Shown piece by piece: positions 6,375-11,968 of a stretch of 11,968 bases of DNA; positions within the stretch are counted from its first letter, which is position 1, and each line of letters opens with the position of its first letter. The translations under genes were made by a program, and so were the position numbers. Location of the stretch: NCBI GenBank assembly GCA_900313545.1, contig OMRS01000141.1:1-11968 (forward strand). The letters run 5' to 3'. The DNA comes from an uncultured Eubacteriales bacterium (GTDB lineage: Bacteria; Bacillota_A; Clostridia; Christensenellales; Aristaeellaceae). Under the pieces are notes generated by a model, which ran no database searches, was not told where the DNA came from, and saw nothing but the letters and a program-made list of their open reading frames with translations.

Positions 6375-7265
6375 TTACAGCAGCTGACAGATCAGGGGAA
6401 CGGAGACGATGCACAGCAGCGCGCTCCAGGCGGTGGTCCGGGCCGAGAAGGAGACGTCCCCGCCGTAGAGCTCCGCCTGCATGGAATTCAGGGTGCCGCA
6501 GGGCATGGCCTGAAGCAGGAAGATGGTCCGGGCCACATCTGGGGAGACCGGAAGCAGGCGGACAAAGCCGTAGGAGATGAGCGGAATCACCACCAGACGC
6601 AGCAGGGTGATGAGGTGAACCTGGCGGTCCGCCAGATCCCGCAGGCGCATGCCGACGATACGGGCGCCCACGATAAGCATGGTCAGGGGCGTGGTCAGGT
6701 TGCCCACCATGGAGAGCGTGCGGCTGATGACCGGGGGCAGGGTGATGCGCAGGCAGAACACCGCCAGGCCGATGAATGCGGCGCTGATGTTGGGGTTGAG
6801 CAGGATCCTTCGCGGATCGAAGCGGCCGTTCCCGTACAGCGAGACATAGACGCTCCAGGAGGCGACGGTATAGGCGATGTTGAAGGCCACGGCGTAGATC
6901 ATCCAGTCCGGATTGACCGCAAGGATAATGGGGTATCCCATGAATCCGCAGTTGGAAAAGCCCAGAAGGCCGGCGATGACCACCCTTCGCGGATGGGGAT
7001 TGCTGCGGAAGAAGACGTGATACGAAAGAAGGGTGATCACGAGGATCAGGCAGAAAGCCAGGAAGAAGCAATGAAAGAAACCAAGCAGGATTTCCCGTGA
7101 GAATTCCCGCTCCATATTGCAGATGGTCAGTGCCGGCAGGGTGACATTGATCACCAGCTGGGTGACCCCGTGGATGGTTTCATCGGTGAAAAAGCGCAGG
7201 GTGCGGCAGAGGACCCCCACGAGCAGGACCAGAAAGAGGACGGTGACTTCATTGACGACAGACAT
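6375..7265 (-). CDS. AEC-family (auxin efflux carrier type) permease
   Basis: 296 residues, nearly all hydrophobic, with about ten membrane segments in two halves separated by a short basic loop (NGRFDPRR, near 146-153). Family marks: NVTLPAL near the first crossing, GLLGFSNCGFMGYPI (about 98-112) with the conserved Asn-Gly-Gly pattern, LLNPNISAAFIGL (about 155-167), and LTTPLTMLIVGARI (about 188-201). Bacterial members move small organic acids such as malate or malonate; the auxin name comes from plants. The start ATG at 7265 has GGAGG 12 bases upstream, which is long, and GAAGAG directly before it; translation may depend on ribosomes finishing the upstream ligase gene, whose stop lies 18 bases before. 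It lies between the F420-ligase-like and MBL genes. Direction of transport and substrate cannot be read from sequence. Confidence 0.9.
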   Translation of the reverse strand: MSVVNEVTVLFLVLLVGVLCRTLRFFTDETIHGVTQLVINVTLPALTICNMEREFSREILLGFFHCFFLAFCLILVITLLSYHVFFRSNPHPRRVVIAGLLGFSNCGFMGYPIILAVNPDWMIYAVAFNIAYTVASWSVYVSLYGNGRFDPRRILLNPNISAAFIGLAVFCLRITLPPVISRTLSMVGNLTTPLTMLIVGARIVGMRLRDLADRQVHLITLLRLVVIPLISYGFVRLLPVSPDVARTIFLLQAMPCGTLNSMQAELYGGDVSFSARTTAWSALLCIVSVPLICQLL

Positions 7266-7283
7266 CTCTTCGGTATGCCTCCA

Positions 7284-8027
7284 TCAGTCGTTCAGCGGGC
7301 GGATCAGGATGAACGGGGTCAGTTCGTCTCCCTGCCCGGAGGGGTTGTCCTTCATGGCATCCTGGATCTGCTCATCGGTCAGGGGAAAGCGGGTCCCTTT
7401 GCCCAGCTGGTTCTGGTCAAAGTCATTGGCATCCATGCACACCGTGGGCACGCCGGTGGCCGCCTCGATCTCGTCACACAGGGCCACGGGGTTGTCCGGG
7501 TTGATCACGCCCATGGTGTGATAGATTTCAAAGGAGGAGTCCGGATAAAACCCGTCGATGCCGGCCACGCCGTGACCGCAGATCCTGTAGAAAAGTCCCT
7601 TGACGCCAAAGGGCCGGGTTACGGCGGAGACGGCTGCGGCAAAAAGGACCCGGGGAAGACCGCAGATCTCGATTACCAGCTGCATTTTGTAGGGCTGGTG
7701 CATGCCGATGCCGGTGGAATTGTGGCCAGCGAAGGGGGCCAGGAGCTTGGCGAAGAACCCGGGGTGGGTGTCCTCCAGGGTCCGGACATTGTTGGTGCAC
7801 ATGCCCATCACCTTTGCGGTGAAGGACAGGCAGTCGCCGCTTTTGTACAGGGGCAGCACATAGCGGCGGACCAGCTCGCATTTGTCCTCCCCCGGGGAAA
7901 CAAAGTGGGTATGGATGGCAAAGCGGCTGTAGCGGCGCCCGTCCCTGCCGGTGATGACTCCCCGGTCATAATATGTAACGCCGTTTTCCTCATGACGTGT
8001 GTTTTCAAGGTTTCGCGAATCTCCCAT
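7284..8027 (-). CDS. F420-0:gamma-glutamyl-ligase-like (CofE family) protein
   Basis: 247 residues. CofE adds gamma-linked Glu to coenzyme F420-0 with GTP; this protein matches the fold rather than a proven activity. Visible: KSGDCLSFTAKVMGM (62-76) corresponds to the GD-hydrophobic-K strand of the family, GLPRVLFAAAVSAVTRPFG (123-141) is a conserved block, MDANDFDQNQLG (198-209) matches the D-x-N-D-L/F acidic metal site, and MKDNPSGQGDELTPF (225-239) is the C-terminal signature. No F420 synthesis gene is near. The start at 8027 is chosen because GGAGG lies 7 bases upstream; an ATG nine codons earlier has no such site. It is the first gene of an operon with a consensus promoter, followed by the AEC permease after 18 bases. 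A ligase joining an amino acid to some other acid is a fair guess but is inference. Confidence 0.83.
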   Translation of the reverse strand: MGDSRNLENTRHEENGVTYYDRGVITGRDGRRYSRFAIHTHFVSPGEDKCELVRRYVLPLYKSGDCLSFTAKVMGMCTNNVRTLEDTHPGFFAKLLAPFAGHNSTGIGMHQPYKMQLVIEICGLPRVLFAAAVSAVTRPFGVKGLFYRICGHGVAGIDGFYPDSSFEIYHTMGVINPDNPVALCDEIEAATGVPTVCMDANDFDQNQLGKGTRFPLTDEQIQDAMKDNPSGQGDELTPFILIRPLND

Positions 8028-8034
8028 AATCTGT

Positions 8035-8039
8035 CCTCC
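8035..8039 (-). promoter_or_regulatory. Ribosome binding site fixing the start of the F420-ligase-like gene
   Basis: GGAGG on the minus strand, 7 bases before the ATG whose codon ends at 8027. It favours this ATG over the in-frame one at 8054. Confidence 0.75.
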
Positions 8040-8065
8040 GACTGGTTTGTTCAAAATCAGACTGT

Positions 8066-8094
8066 ATTGTAGCCATCCATGCAGGGACTGTCAA
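8066..8094 (-). promoter_or_regulatory. Sigma-A promoter of the F420-ligase-like/AEC/MBL operon
   Basis: On the minus strand a perfect TTGACA (8094-8089), a 17-base spacer and TACAAT (8071-8066). Transcription should start near 8059, giving a leader of about 30 bases. No obvious operator repeat overlaps it, so strong constant expression is likely. It lies back to back with the serS promoter. Confidence 0.85.
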
Positions 8095-8144
8095 TTCGCA
8101 GGATGCCGGACATGGCGAAGGAAAGCAGAAATTCCGGCCATTCC

Positions 8145-8174
8145 TTGCAATCACAGGGGGGATTCGACTATAAT
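8145..8174 (+). promoter_or_regulatory. Sigma-A promoter of serS
   Basis: TTGCAA (8145-8150), an 18-base spacer and a perfect TATAAT (8169-8174). Transcription should start near 8181, leaving a leader of about 48 bases, too short for a T-box antiterminator. Confidence 0.72.
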
Positions 8175-8228
8175 GGCCGTCGCAAAAGAAGGGGCGCCGT
8201 GCGCTCCGGAAGAGAGGAATATGCCAAG

Positions 8229-9509
8229 ATGATCGATATCAATCTGATCCGCAAGAATCCGGACGTGGTCCGGGAGAATATCCGCAAGAAGTTCCAGGAC
8301 AGCAAGCTTGTGCTGGTGGACGAGGTGATCGAACTGGACCGTGCCAACCGGGAGGCCATGCAGAAGGCGGACAGCCTGCGCAACCAGAGAAAGGTGCTCT
8401 CCAAGCAGATCGGCGGACTGATGAAGCAGGGAAAAACCGAAGAGGCCGAACAGACCAAGGCGCAGGTGGCCGCGCTGGCGGAGGAACTGGCGGCGCTTGA
8501 AGTCAAGGAGGAGAGCTATGCCGCCGAGATTCGGGAGCGCATGCTGAAAATCCCCCAGATCATCGATGACTCCGTGCCCATCGGAAAGGATGATTCCGAG
8601 AATGTGGAGATCCAGCGCTTCGGCGAGCCCGTGGTCCCGGACTTCGAGATCCCCTATCATGTGGAGATCATGGAGAAGGTCAACGGGATTGACATCGATG
8701 CCGCACGCCGGACCTCCGGCAACGGCTTCTATTACCTGAAGGGGGATATCGCCAGGCTGCACAGCGCCTGCCTGAGCTATGCCCGGGACTTCATGATCGA
8801 CCGCGGCTTTACCTATTTTATCCCGCCCTACATGATCCGCAGCAGCGTGGTCACGGGCGTCATGTCCTTTGCCGAAATGGAGAACATGATGTACAAGATT
8901 GAGGGCGAGGACCTGTACCTCATCGGGACCTCCGAGCACTCCATGATCGGCCGCTTCATCGATACCATCCTCACCGAGGACGAGCTGCCCCAGACGCTGA
9001 CCAGCTATTCCCCCTGCTTCCGCAAGGAAGTCGGGGCCCATGGCATTGAGGAGCGCGGCGTGTACCGGATCCACCAGTTTGAAAAGCAGGAGATGGTGGT
9101 GGTCTGCAAGCCCGAGGATTCCATGATGTGGTACGATCGCCTCTGGCAGAACACCGTGGATTTCTTCCGCACCCTGGATGTGCCGGTTCGTACCCTGGAG
9201 TGCTGCTCCGGAGACCTGGCGGACCTCAAGGTGAAGAGCTGCGATGTGGAGGCCTGGAGCCCGCGGCAGAAGAAGTACTTTGAAGTGGGCAGCTGCTCCA
9301 CGCTGGGAGATGCCCAGGCCCGTCGCCTCGGCATCCGCGTGAAGGCCAAGGACGGCAGCAAGTACTTTGCACATACCCTGAACAATACCTGCGTGGCCCC
9401 GCCCCGCATGCTTATCGCGCTGCTGGAGAACAACCTGAATGCGGACGGATCCATCCGGATTCCCGAGGCGCTGCGTCCCTACATGGGCGGAAAAAGCGAG
9501 ATCCGCTGA
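8229..9509 (+). CDS. serS: Seryl-tRNA synthetase, atypical motif 3
   Basis: 426 residues, normal length for SerRS, a class II enzyme that charges tRNA-Ser (and tRNA-Sec where present) with serine in the cytosol. Residues 1-110 form the tRNA-binding helical arm (start MIDINLIRKNPDVV, then a long charged coiled coil); the catalytic domain follows. Seen: GTSEHS (233-238) for the serine-binding TxE, motif 2 CFRKEVGAHG...RIHQFEKQEM (263-289), EVGSCSTLGDAQARR (352-366) in place of the usual ExSSCSNxxDFQARR, and motif 3 HTLNNTCVAPPRML (382-395) with Arg393. Common bacterial enzymes have HTLNGSGLAVGRTL; the HTLNxT form recalls archaeal and eukaryal enzymes. The start fits the family's N-terminus; AGAGG lies 11 bases upstream, and an in-frame GTG ten codons earlier is a weaker alternative. 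The dipeptidase gene follows after 17 bases. Confidence 0.95.
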   Translation: MIDINLIRKNPDVVRENIRKKFQDSKLVLVDEVIELDRANREAMQKADSLRNQRKVLSKQIGGLMKQGKTEEAEQTKAQVAALAEELAALEVKEESYAAEIRERMLKIPQIIDDSVPIGKDDSENVEIQRFGEPVVPDFEIPYHVEIMEKVNGIDIDAARRTSGNGFYYLKGDIARLHSACLSYARDFMIDRGFTYFIPPYMIRSSVVTGVMSFAEMENMMYKIEGEDLYLIGTSEHSMIGRFIDTILTEDELPQTLTSYSPCFRKEVGAHGIEERGVYRIHQFEKQEMVVVCKPEDSMMWYDRLWQNTVDFFRTLDVPVRTLECCSGDLADLKVKSCDVEAWSPRQKKYFEVGSCSTLGDAQARRLGIRVKAKDGSKYFAHTLNNTCVAPPRMLIALLENNLNADGSIRIPEALRPYMGGKSEIR

Positions 9510-9526
9510 AAACTGGAGGAACGGTC

Positions 9527-10465
9527 ATGATTACCTGTGATGCCCACTGCGATGCGCTGTGGCTGCGGGCTTTCCGCCCGGAAGAGCCCCGCTGTGTGAC
9601 GCTGGAGAACCTTGAAAAGGGCGGCGTGTCCCTGCAGACCCTGGCGCTGTTCTCCGGTTCGCGGGAGGAGGCCCGTCTTCCCTTCCGGACGGCCATGAAG
9701 GAGATGGAGGTGTTCCGTACCCTGCGGGACCGGGAGGGGTGGCATCAGGTGCTTAATCCTCTGGAAGCCAGAGACGGCCGGACCGGCGTGATGCTGAGCA
9801 TTGAAGGCGGAGAAATCCTGGAGGGCAGCATTGAGCGCCTGCGGGATTTCTATGAGATGGGCGTGCGCATGGTGGGGATGACCTGGAACCGGGAAAGCGA
9901 GTTCGGTTATCCCGCCAGCGGACAAACCGACAAGGGGATCAAGCCCCAGGCCTGGCCCCTGCTGCATGAGATGGCGAGGCTGAATCTGCCGGTGGACACC
10001 AGCCACCTGAACGAGGCCGGCTTCTGGGACCTCATTGAACGCCACGAACAGCCCTGCATGGCCAGCCATTCCTGCGCGCGTGCCCTGTGCGACCATTTCC
10101 GGAATCTGACGGATCAGCAGATCCGTGCCATTGTCCGCCGCGGCGGCTGGATCGGGGTGAATTTCTATTCCTGTTTCCTGAGCCCGGATGGCAGGGCGGA
10201 TGTGGACACCGTGTGCCAGCACATCGATCATATGTGCCAGCTGGGTGCCCAGGCAAATGTGGGACTGGGAAGCGATTTTGACGGGATAGATATCTGGCCC
10301 GTGGGACTTGCCTCTCCGGCAGATATTCCTGCCATCGCGGACCGCCTGCGCAAACGGGGATACAGCGAGACGGCGATTGCCGGGATCTTCGGTGAAAACT
10401 TTCTCGACTATTACCGTCGCCTGGGATGGAAGAATGAGGATACCGCGGAAGCGGTACAGCAGTAG
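9527..10465 (+). CDS. Membrane-dipeptidase-family (M19) zinc dipeptidase
   Basis: 312 residues, typical for bacterial M19 enzymes, which split dipeptides (including some D-residue ones) with two zinc ions. No signal peptide or membrane segment, so cytosolic. Ligand residues are in place: DAHCD (His7, Asp9), bridging Glu93 in LSIEGGE, His160 in VDTSHLNE, His181 in ASHSCAR, and Asp250 in GSDFDG. HFRNLTD (190-196) matches the family's HPRNLTD with Phe for Pro. GGAGG lies about 6 bases before the ATG. It follows serS by 17 bases with no terminator between, so the two share a message, and a strong terminator follows. The link to serS may be only shared housekeeping expression; amino acid supply from peptides is an inference. 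Confidence 0.93.
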   Translation: MITCDAHCDALWLRAFRPEEPRCVTLENLEKGGVSLQTLALFSGSREEARLPFRTAMKEMEVFRTLRDREGWHQVLNPLEARDGRTGVMLSIEGGEILEGSIERLRDFYEMGVRMVGMTWNRESEFGYPASGQTDKGIKPQAWPLLHEMARLNLPVDTSHLNEAGFWDLIERHEQPCMASHSCARALCDHFRNLTDQQIRAIVRRGGWIGVNFYSCFLSPDGRADVDTVCQHIDHMCQLGAQANVGLGSDFDGIDIWPVGLASPADIPAIADRLRKRGYSETAIAGIFGENFLDYYRRLGWKNEDTAEAVQQ

Positions 10466-10472
10466 CCTGGCA

Positions 10473-10512
10473 AGCCGGAATCTCTGCCGTTTGAGGAGAT
10501 TCCGGCTTTTTT
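10473..10512 (+). terminator. Intrinsic terminator of the serS-dipeptidase operon
   Basis: AGCCGGAATCTC (10473-10484) pairs perfectly with GAGATTCCGGCT (10496-10507), a 12-base-pair stem with an 11-base loop, followed by six Ts. It begins 8 bases after the dipeptidase stop codon. Confidence 0.93.
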
Positions 10513-10542
10513 CGGTTCTGTCCGGAGAAAGGAATCTGAAGA

Positions 10543-11559
10543 ATGACTGGAAAACGCAAGGGCCTGCGCATCCTGGGAACCGTGGCGTGCATCCTCCTGA
10601 CGGTGCTGGTGCTCTTAAGGGTGCTGGCGCTGCACAGGTCCAGGCCGGAGGAGATCCGGCGGTTTGAAACCTCGAATCCGTATATCAGCGATGTGCCCCT
10701 GATCCTGGCCCACCGCATCGGTGCGGGCGAGATGCCTGAGGAGAGCAGAATGGCGCTTGAGCGTCTTCTTCTGGAGGAGGACGGACCGGACATGATCGAG
10801 TTCGATCTTCACATGACGGGTGACGGGATTCCGGTCCTGCTCCATGACGATGATCTGGACCGGACCTCGGATGCGCCGCGGGTGTTCGGAAGGAAGAAAT
10901 CCCGGCCGGAGGAGCACACCTATGAGGAACTGCGCGGGCTGAACATGGGCGCTGAATTTGTTGACAGCGAGGGACGCAAACCCTTTGCCTGGCTGCAGGG
11001 AGACGAGGTTCCCGACGGACTTCGGATGCTGTCCCTGGACCAGGCACTGGAACTCCTTGAGGCAAACGGGAAGAAACGCTGTCTGGTGGAGATCAAGAAC
11101 CGCACAGATGCGGGATGTCGCTGCGTGGATATCCTGGCGGGCATGATCCGGGAAAGGGGACTGGAAGAAAAGGCCATGGTGGCGAGTTTCTCCCGGGACA
11201 TCATGGCCTATACGGCGAAGAATCATCCGGAACTGACGCTTGCAGCCAGCACCCCTGAAGGGGTGGAGTTTGTCTGGGCCTGCCTGACAGGCCGGAAAGA
11301 GTTTTCACCCCCGTACCGGGCTCTGGCCCTTCCCTTTGATCTGTCCGGGTTTGTGAATCTGGGCCAGGCGCAGATCATCAACTATGCCCATGAACATAAC
11401 CTGGCCGTGTTTTACTGGACCGTCAACGATGAGAAGGACCTGGCCTATCTGATGAGCATCGGGGCGGACGGCGTGATTACCGACTATCCCGAACGGGCGT
11501 ACAGGGTGCGGTCGAGGATCCTGTCAGAGAAGGAGGGGACAATATGGAAGGAAAACTGA
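10543..11559 (+). CDS. Membrane-anchored glycerophosphodiester phosphodiesterase
   Basis: 338 residues. One membrane anchor (about 8-30) after a basic tail places the catalytic TIM-barrel domain outside the membrane. The family cuts glycerophosphodiesters into glycerol-3-phosphate and an alcohol. Seen: AHRIGAGEMPEES (56-68) holding His57, Arg58 and Glu66; EFDLHMTGDGIPVLLHDDDLDRTSD split as Glu86/Asp88 metal ligands and the second catalytic His101; VEIK (182-185); FYWTVND (290-296); and GADGVITDYPE (307-317). HRIG...PEES replaces the usual HRG...PENT, but spacing from His to Glu is unchanged, so activity is likely. AAAGGAA is the only ribosome site, 11-12 bases upstream, and is modest. No clear promoter lies between it and the terminator 30 bases upstream, so read-through may supply it. 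It overlaps the next gene by 16 bases. Confidence 0.9.
   Translation: MTGKRKGLRILGTVACILLTVLVLLRVLALHRSRPEEIRRFETSNPYISDVPLILAHRIGAGEMPEESRMALERLLLEEDGPDMIEFDLHMTGDGIPVLLHDDDLDRTSDAPRVFGRKKSRPEEHTYEELRGLNMGAEFVDSEGRKPFAWLQGDEVPDGLRMLSLDQALELLEANGKKRCLVEIKNRTDAGCRCVDILAGMIRERGLEEKAMVASFSRDIMAYTAKNHPELTLAASTPEGVEFVWACLTGRKEFSPPYRALALPFDLSGFVNLGQAQIINYAHEHNLAVFYWTVNDEKDLAYLMSIGADGVITDYPERAYRVRSRILSEKEGTIWKEN
11531..11536 (+). promoter_or_regulatory. Ribosome binding site of the methyltransferase gene
   Basis: A full AGGAGG, 7 bases before the ATG at 11544 and inside the end of the phosphodiesterase gene. It fixes this start over the in-frame ATG at 11559. Confidence 0.8.
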
Positions 11560-11968
11560 TGAGGCATGCAGCCTGGAGGGCACTGCTGGGGGCTTTCCTG
11601 ATGGGTGCGCTGCTGTTTGTTTCCGCGGGAACCCTGCAGTTCTGGCAGGCCTGGCTCCTGCTGTTCATTTTGTTTGTCCCCATGATCCCGGGGGCCCTCG
11701 TGCTGGGACGAAAAAATCCGGGGCTGCTTCAAAAGCGTCTGGATCTGCGGGAAAGACAGGCGCAGCAGAAGGCCGTCGTTGCGGGGAGCGGAGCGCTGCT
11801 GGTGATCACCTTTTTGCTGGCGGGCTTCGGGGTGCGTTTTTCCTGGCCCGCGCTTCCCGCCTGGGCAAGCGGACTGGGAGCGGGAGTGTTCCTGGCCGCC
11901 TATGCGCTCTATGCGCAGGTGCTGCGGGAAAACATGTTCCTGTCCCGGGTTGTGGAGGTGCAGGAAAA
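11544..11968 (+). CDS. Isoprenylcysteine-carboxylmethyltransferase-type membrane methyltransferase (3' end outside window)
   Basis: The first 141 codons of a membrane protein. Three or more membrane segments are seen, near residues 12-29, 33-55 and 77-97, with a fourth near 108-126. The layout matches bacterial ICMT/PEMT-type methyltransferases as remembered: LQFWQAWLLLF near 31-41, RKNPGLLQKRLDLRERQAQQK (a basic loop at about 56-76), GVRFSWPALPAW near 96-107, and ENMFLSRVVEVQE at the window end, just before where the family's SAM-binding region would follow. Bacterial members methylate small or lipid-like substrates that are mostly unknown. AGGAGG lies 7 bases before the ATG at 11544. The start lies inside the phosphodiesterase gene, with a 16-base overlap, so the two are probably translated together. 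The catalytic half is not in the window, so function rests on the N-terminal pattern. Confidence 0.8.
   Translation, partial: MEGKLMRHAAWRALLGAFLMGALLFVSAGTLQFWQAWLLLFILFVPMIPGALVLGRKNPGLLQKRLDLRERQAQQKAVVAGSGALLVITFLLAGFGVRFSWPALPAWASGLGAGVFLAAYALYAQVLRENMFLSRVVEVQE

Noticed and set aside
6315..7100. Plus-strand open frame of 261 codons opposite the AEC permease and hydrolase
   Set aside because: Low-complexity, very polar product with no start signal. The opposing frame encodes a clear membrane protein.
8079..8228. 50-codon N-terminal extension of seryl-tRNA synthetase
   Set aside because: The frame is open but crosses the serS promoter and has no ribosome site. The family's normal N-terminus begins at 8229.
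8151..9374. Minus-strand open frame of 407 codons antisense to serS
   Set aside because: It is a by-product of GC-rich codon use in serS, rich in His, Leu and Gly with no domain. The plus-strand frame is a certain gene.

Overview
The window looks like chromosomal DNA of a fairly GC-rich member of the Bacillota, most likely a clostridial (gut-type) bacterium. The evidence is GGAGG-type ribosome binding sites, sigma-A-like promoters (TTGACA with a 17-base spacer and TACAAT or TATACT), intrinsic terminators with T-runs, a DivIC-type septum protein next to a Ppx/GppA-type phosphatase, an elongator Met tRNA much like that of Bacillus, and a wall-division/housekeeping gene mix. I see no phage genes, insertion sequences, CRISPR arrays or toxin-antitoxin pairs. 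The genus cannot be named from sequence reading alone.

Layout. (1) Bases 2-1402 (+): the 3' three-quarters of an IlvD/Edd-family Fe-S dehydratase, closer to the sugar-acid (YjhG/YagF) branch than to biosynthetic IlvD, followed by a two-way terminator. (2) 1560-2903 (-): a secreted protein of unknown function with one calcium-binding FG-GAP-like loop, behind a leader of about 250 bases. (3) 3372-3528 (-): two tRNA genes 3 bases apart, initiator tRNA-fMet then elongator tRNA-Met, with their own strong promoter and terminator. (4) 3584-4923 (-): divIC then a Ppx/GppA-family phosphatase; the tRNA promoter's -35 box includes the phosphatase stop codon. (5) 5103-5681 (+): 5-formyltetrahydrofolate cyclo-ligase, divergent from divIC. 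(6) 5729-8027 (-): a three-gene operon with a consensus promoter: F420-0:gamma-glutamyl-ligase-like protein, AEC-family permease, UlaG-like metallo-beta-lactamase-fold hydrolase. (7) 8229-10465 (+): serS plus an M19 dipeptidase, with a promoter before and a strong terminator after. (8) 10543-11968 (+): a membrane-anchored glycerophosphodiester phosphodiesterase overlapping the start of an isoprenylcysteine-carboxylmethyltransferase-type membrane methyltransferase, which runs off the window.

How the genes fit together: regions 3, 4, 5 and 7 are housekeeping (translation initiation, seryl-tRNA charging, folate one-carbon recycling, septum assembly, phosphate signalling). The points most worth a second look are the F420-ligase-like/AEC/MBL operon, which has no F420 genes near it; the seryl-tRNA synthetase, whose motif 3 reads like the archaeal/eukaryal form rather than the usual bacterial one; and the Ppx-like protein, which has Gly where the family's first phosphate loop has Asp. 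No clearly new multi-gene defence or mobile system is visible.
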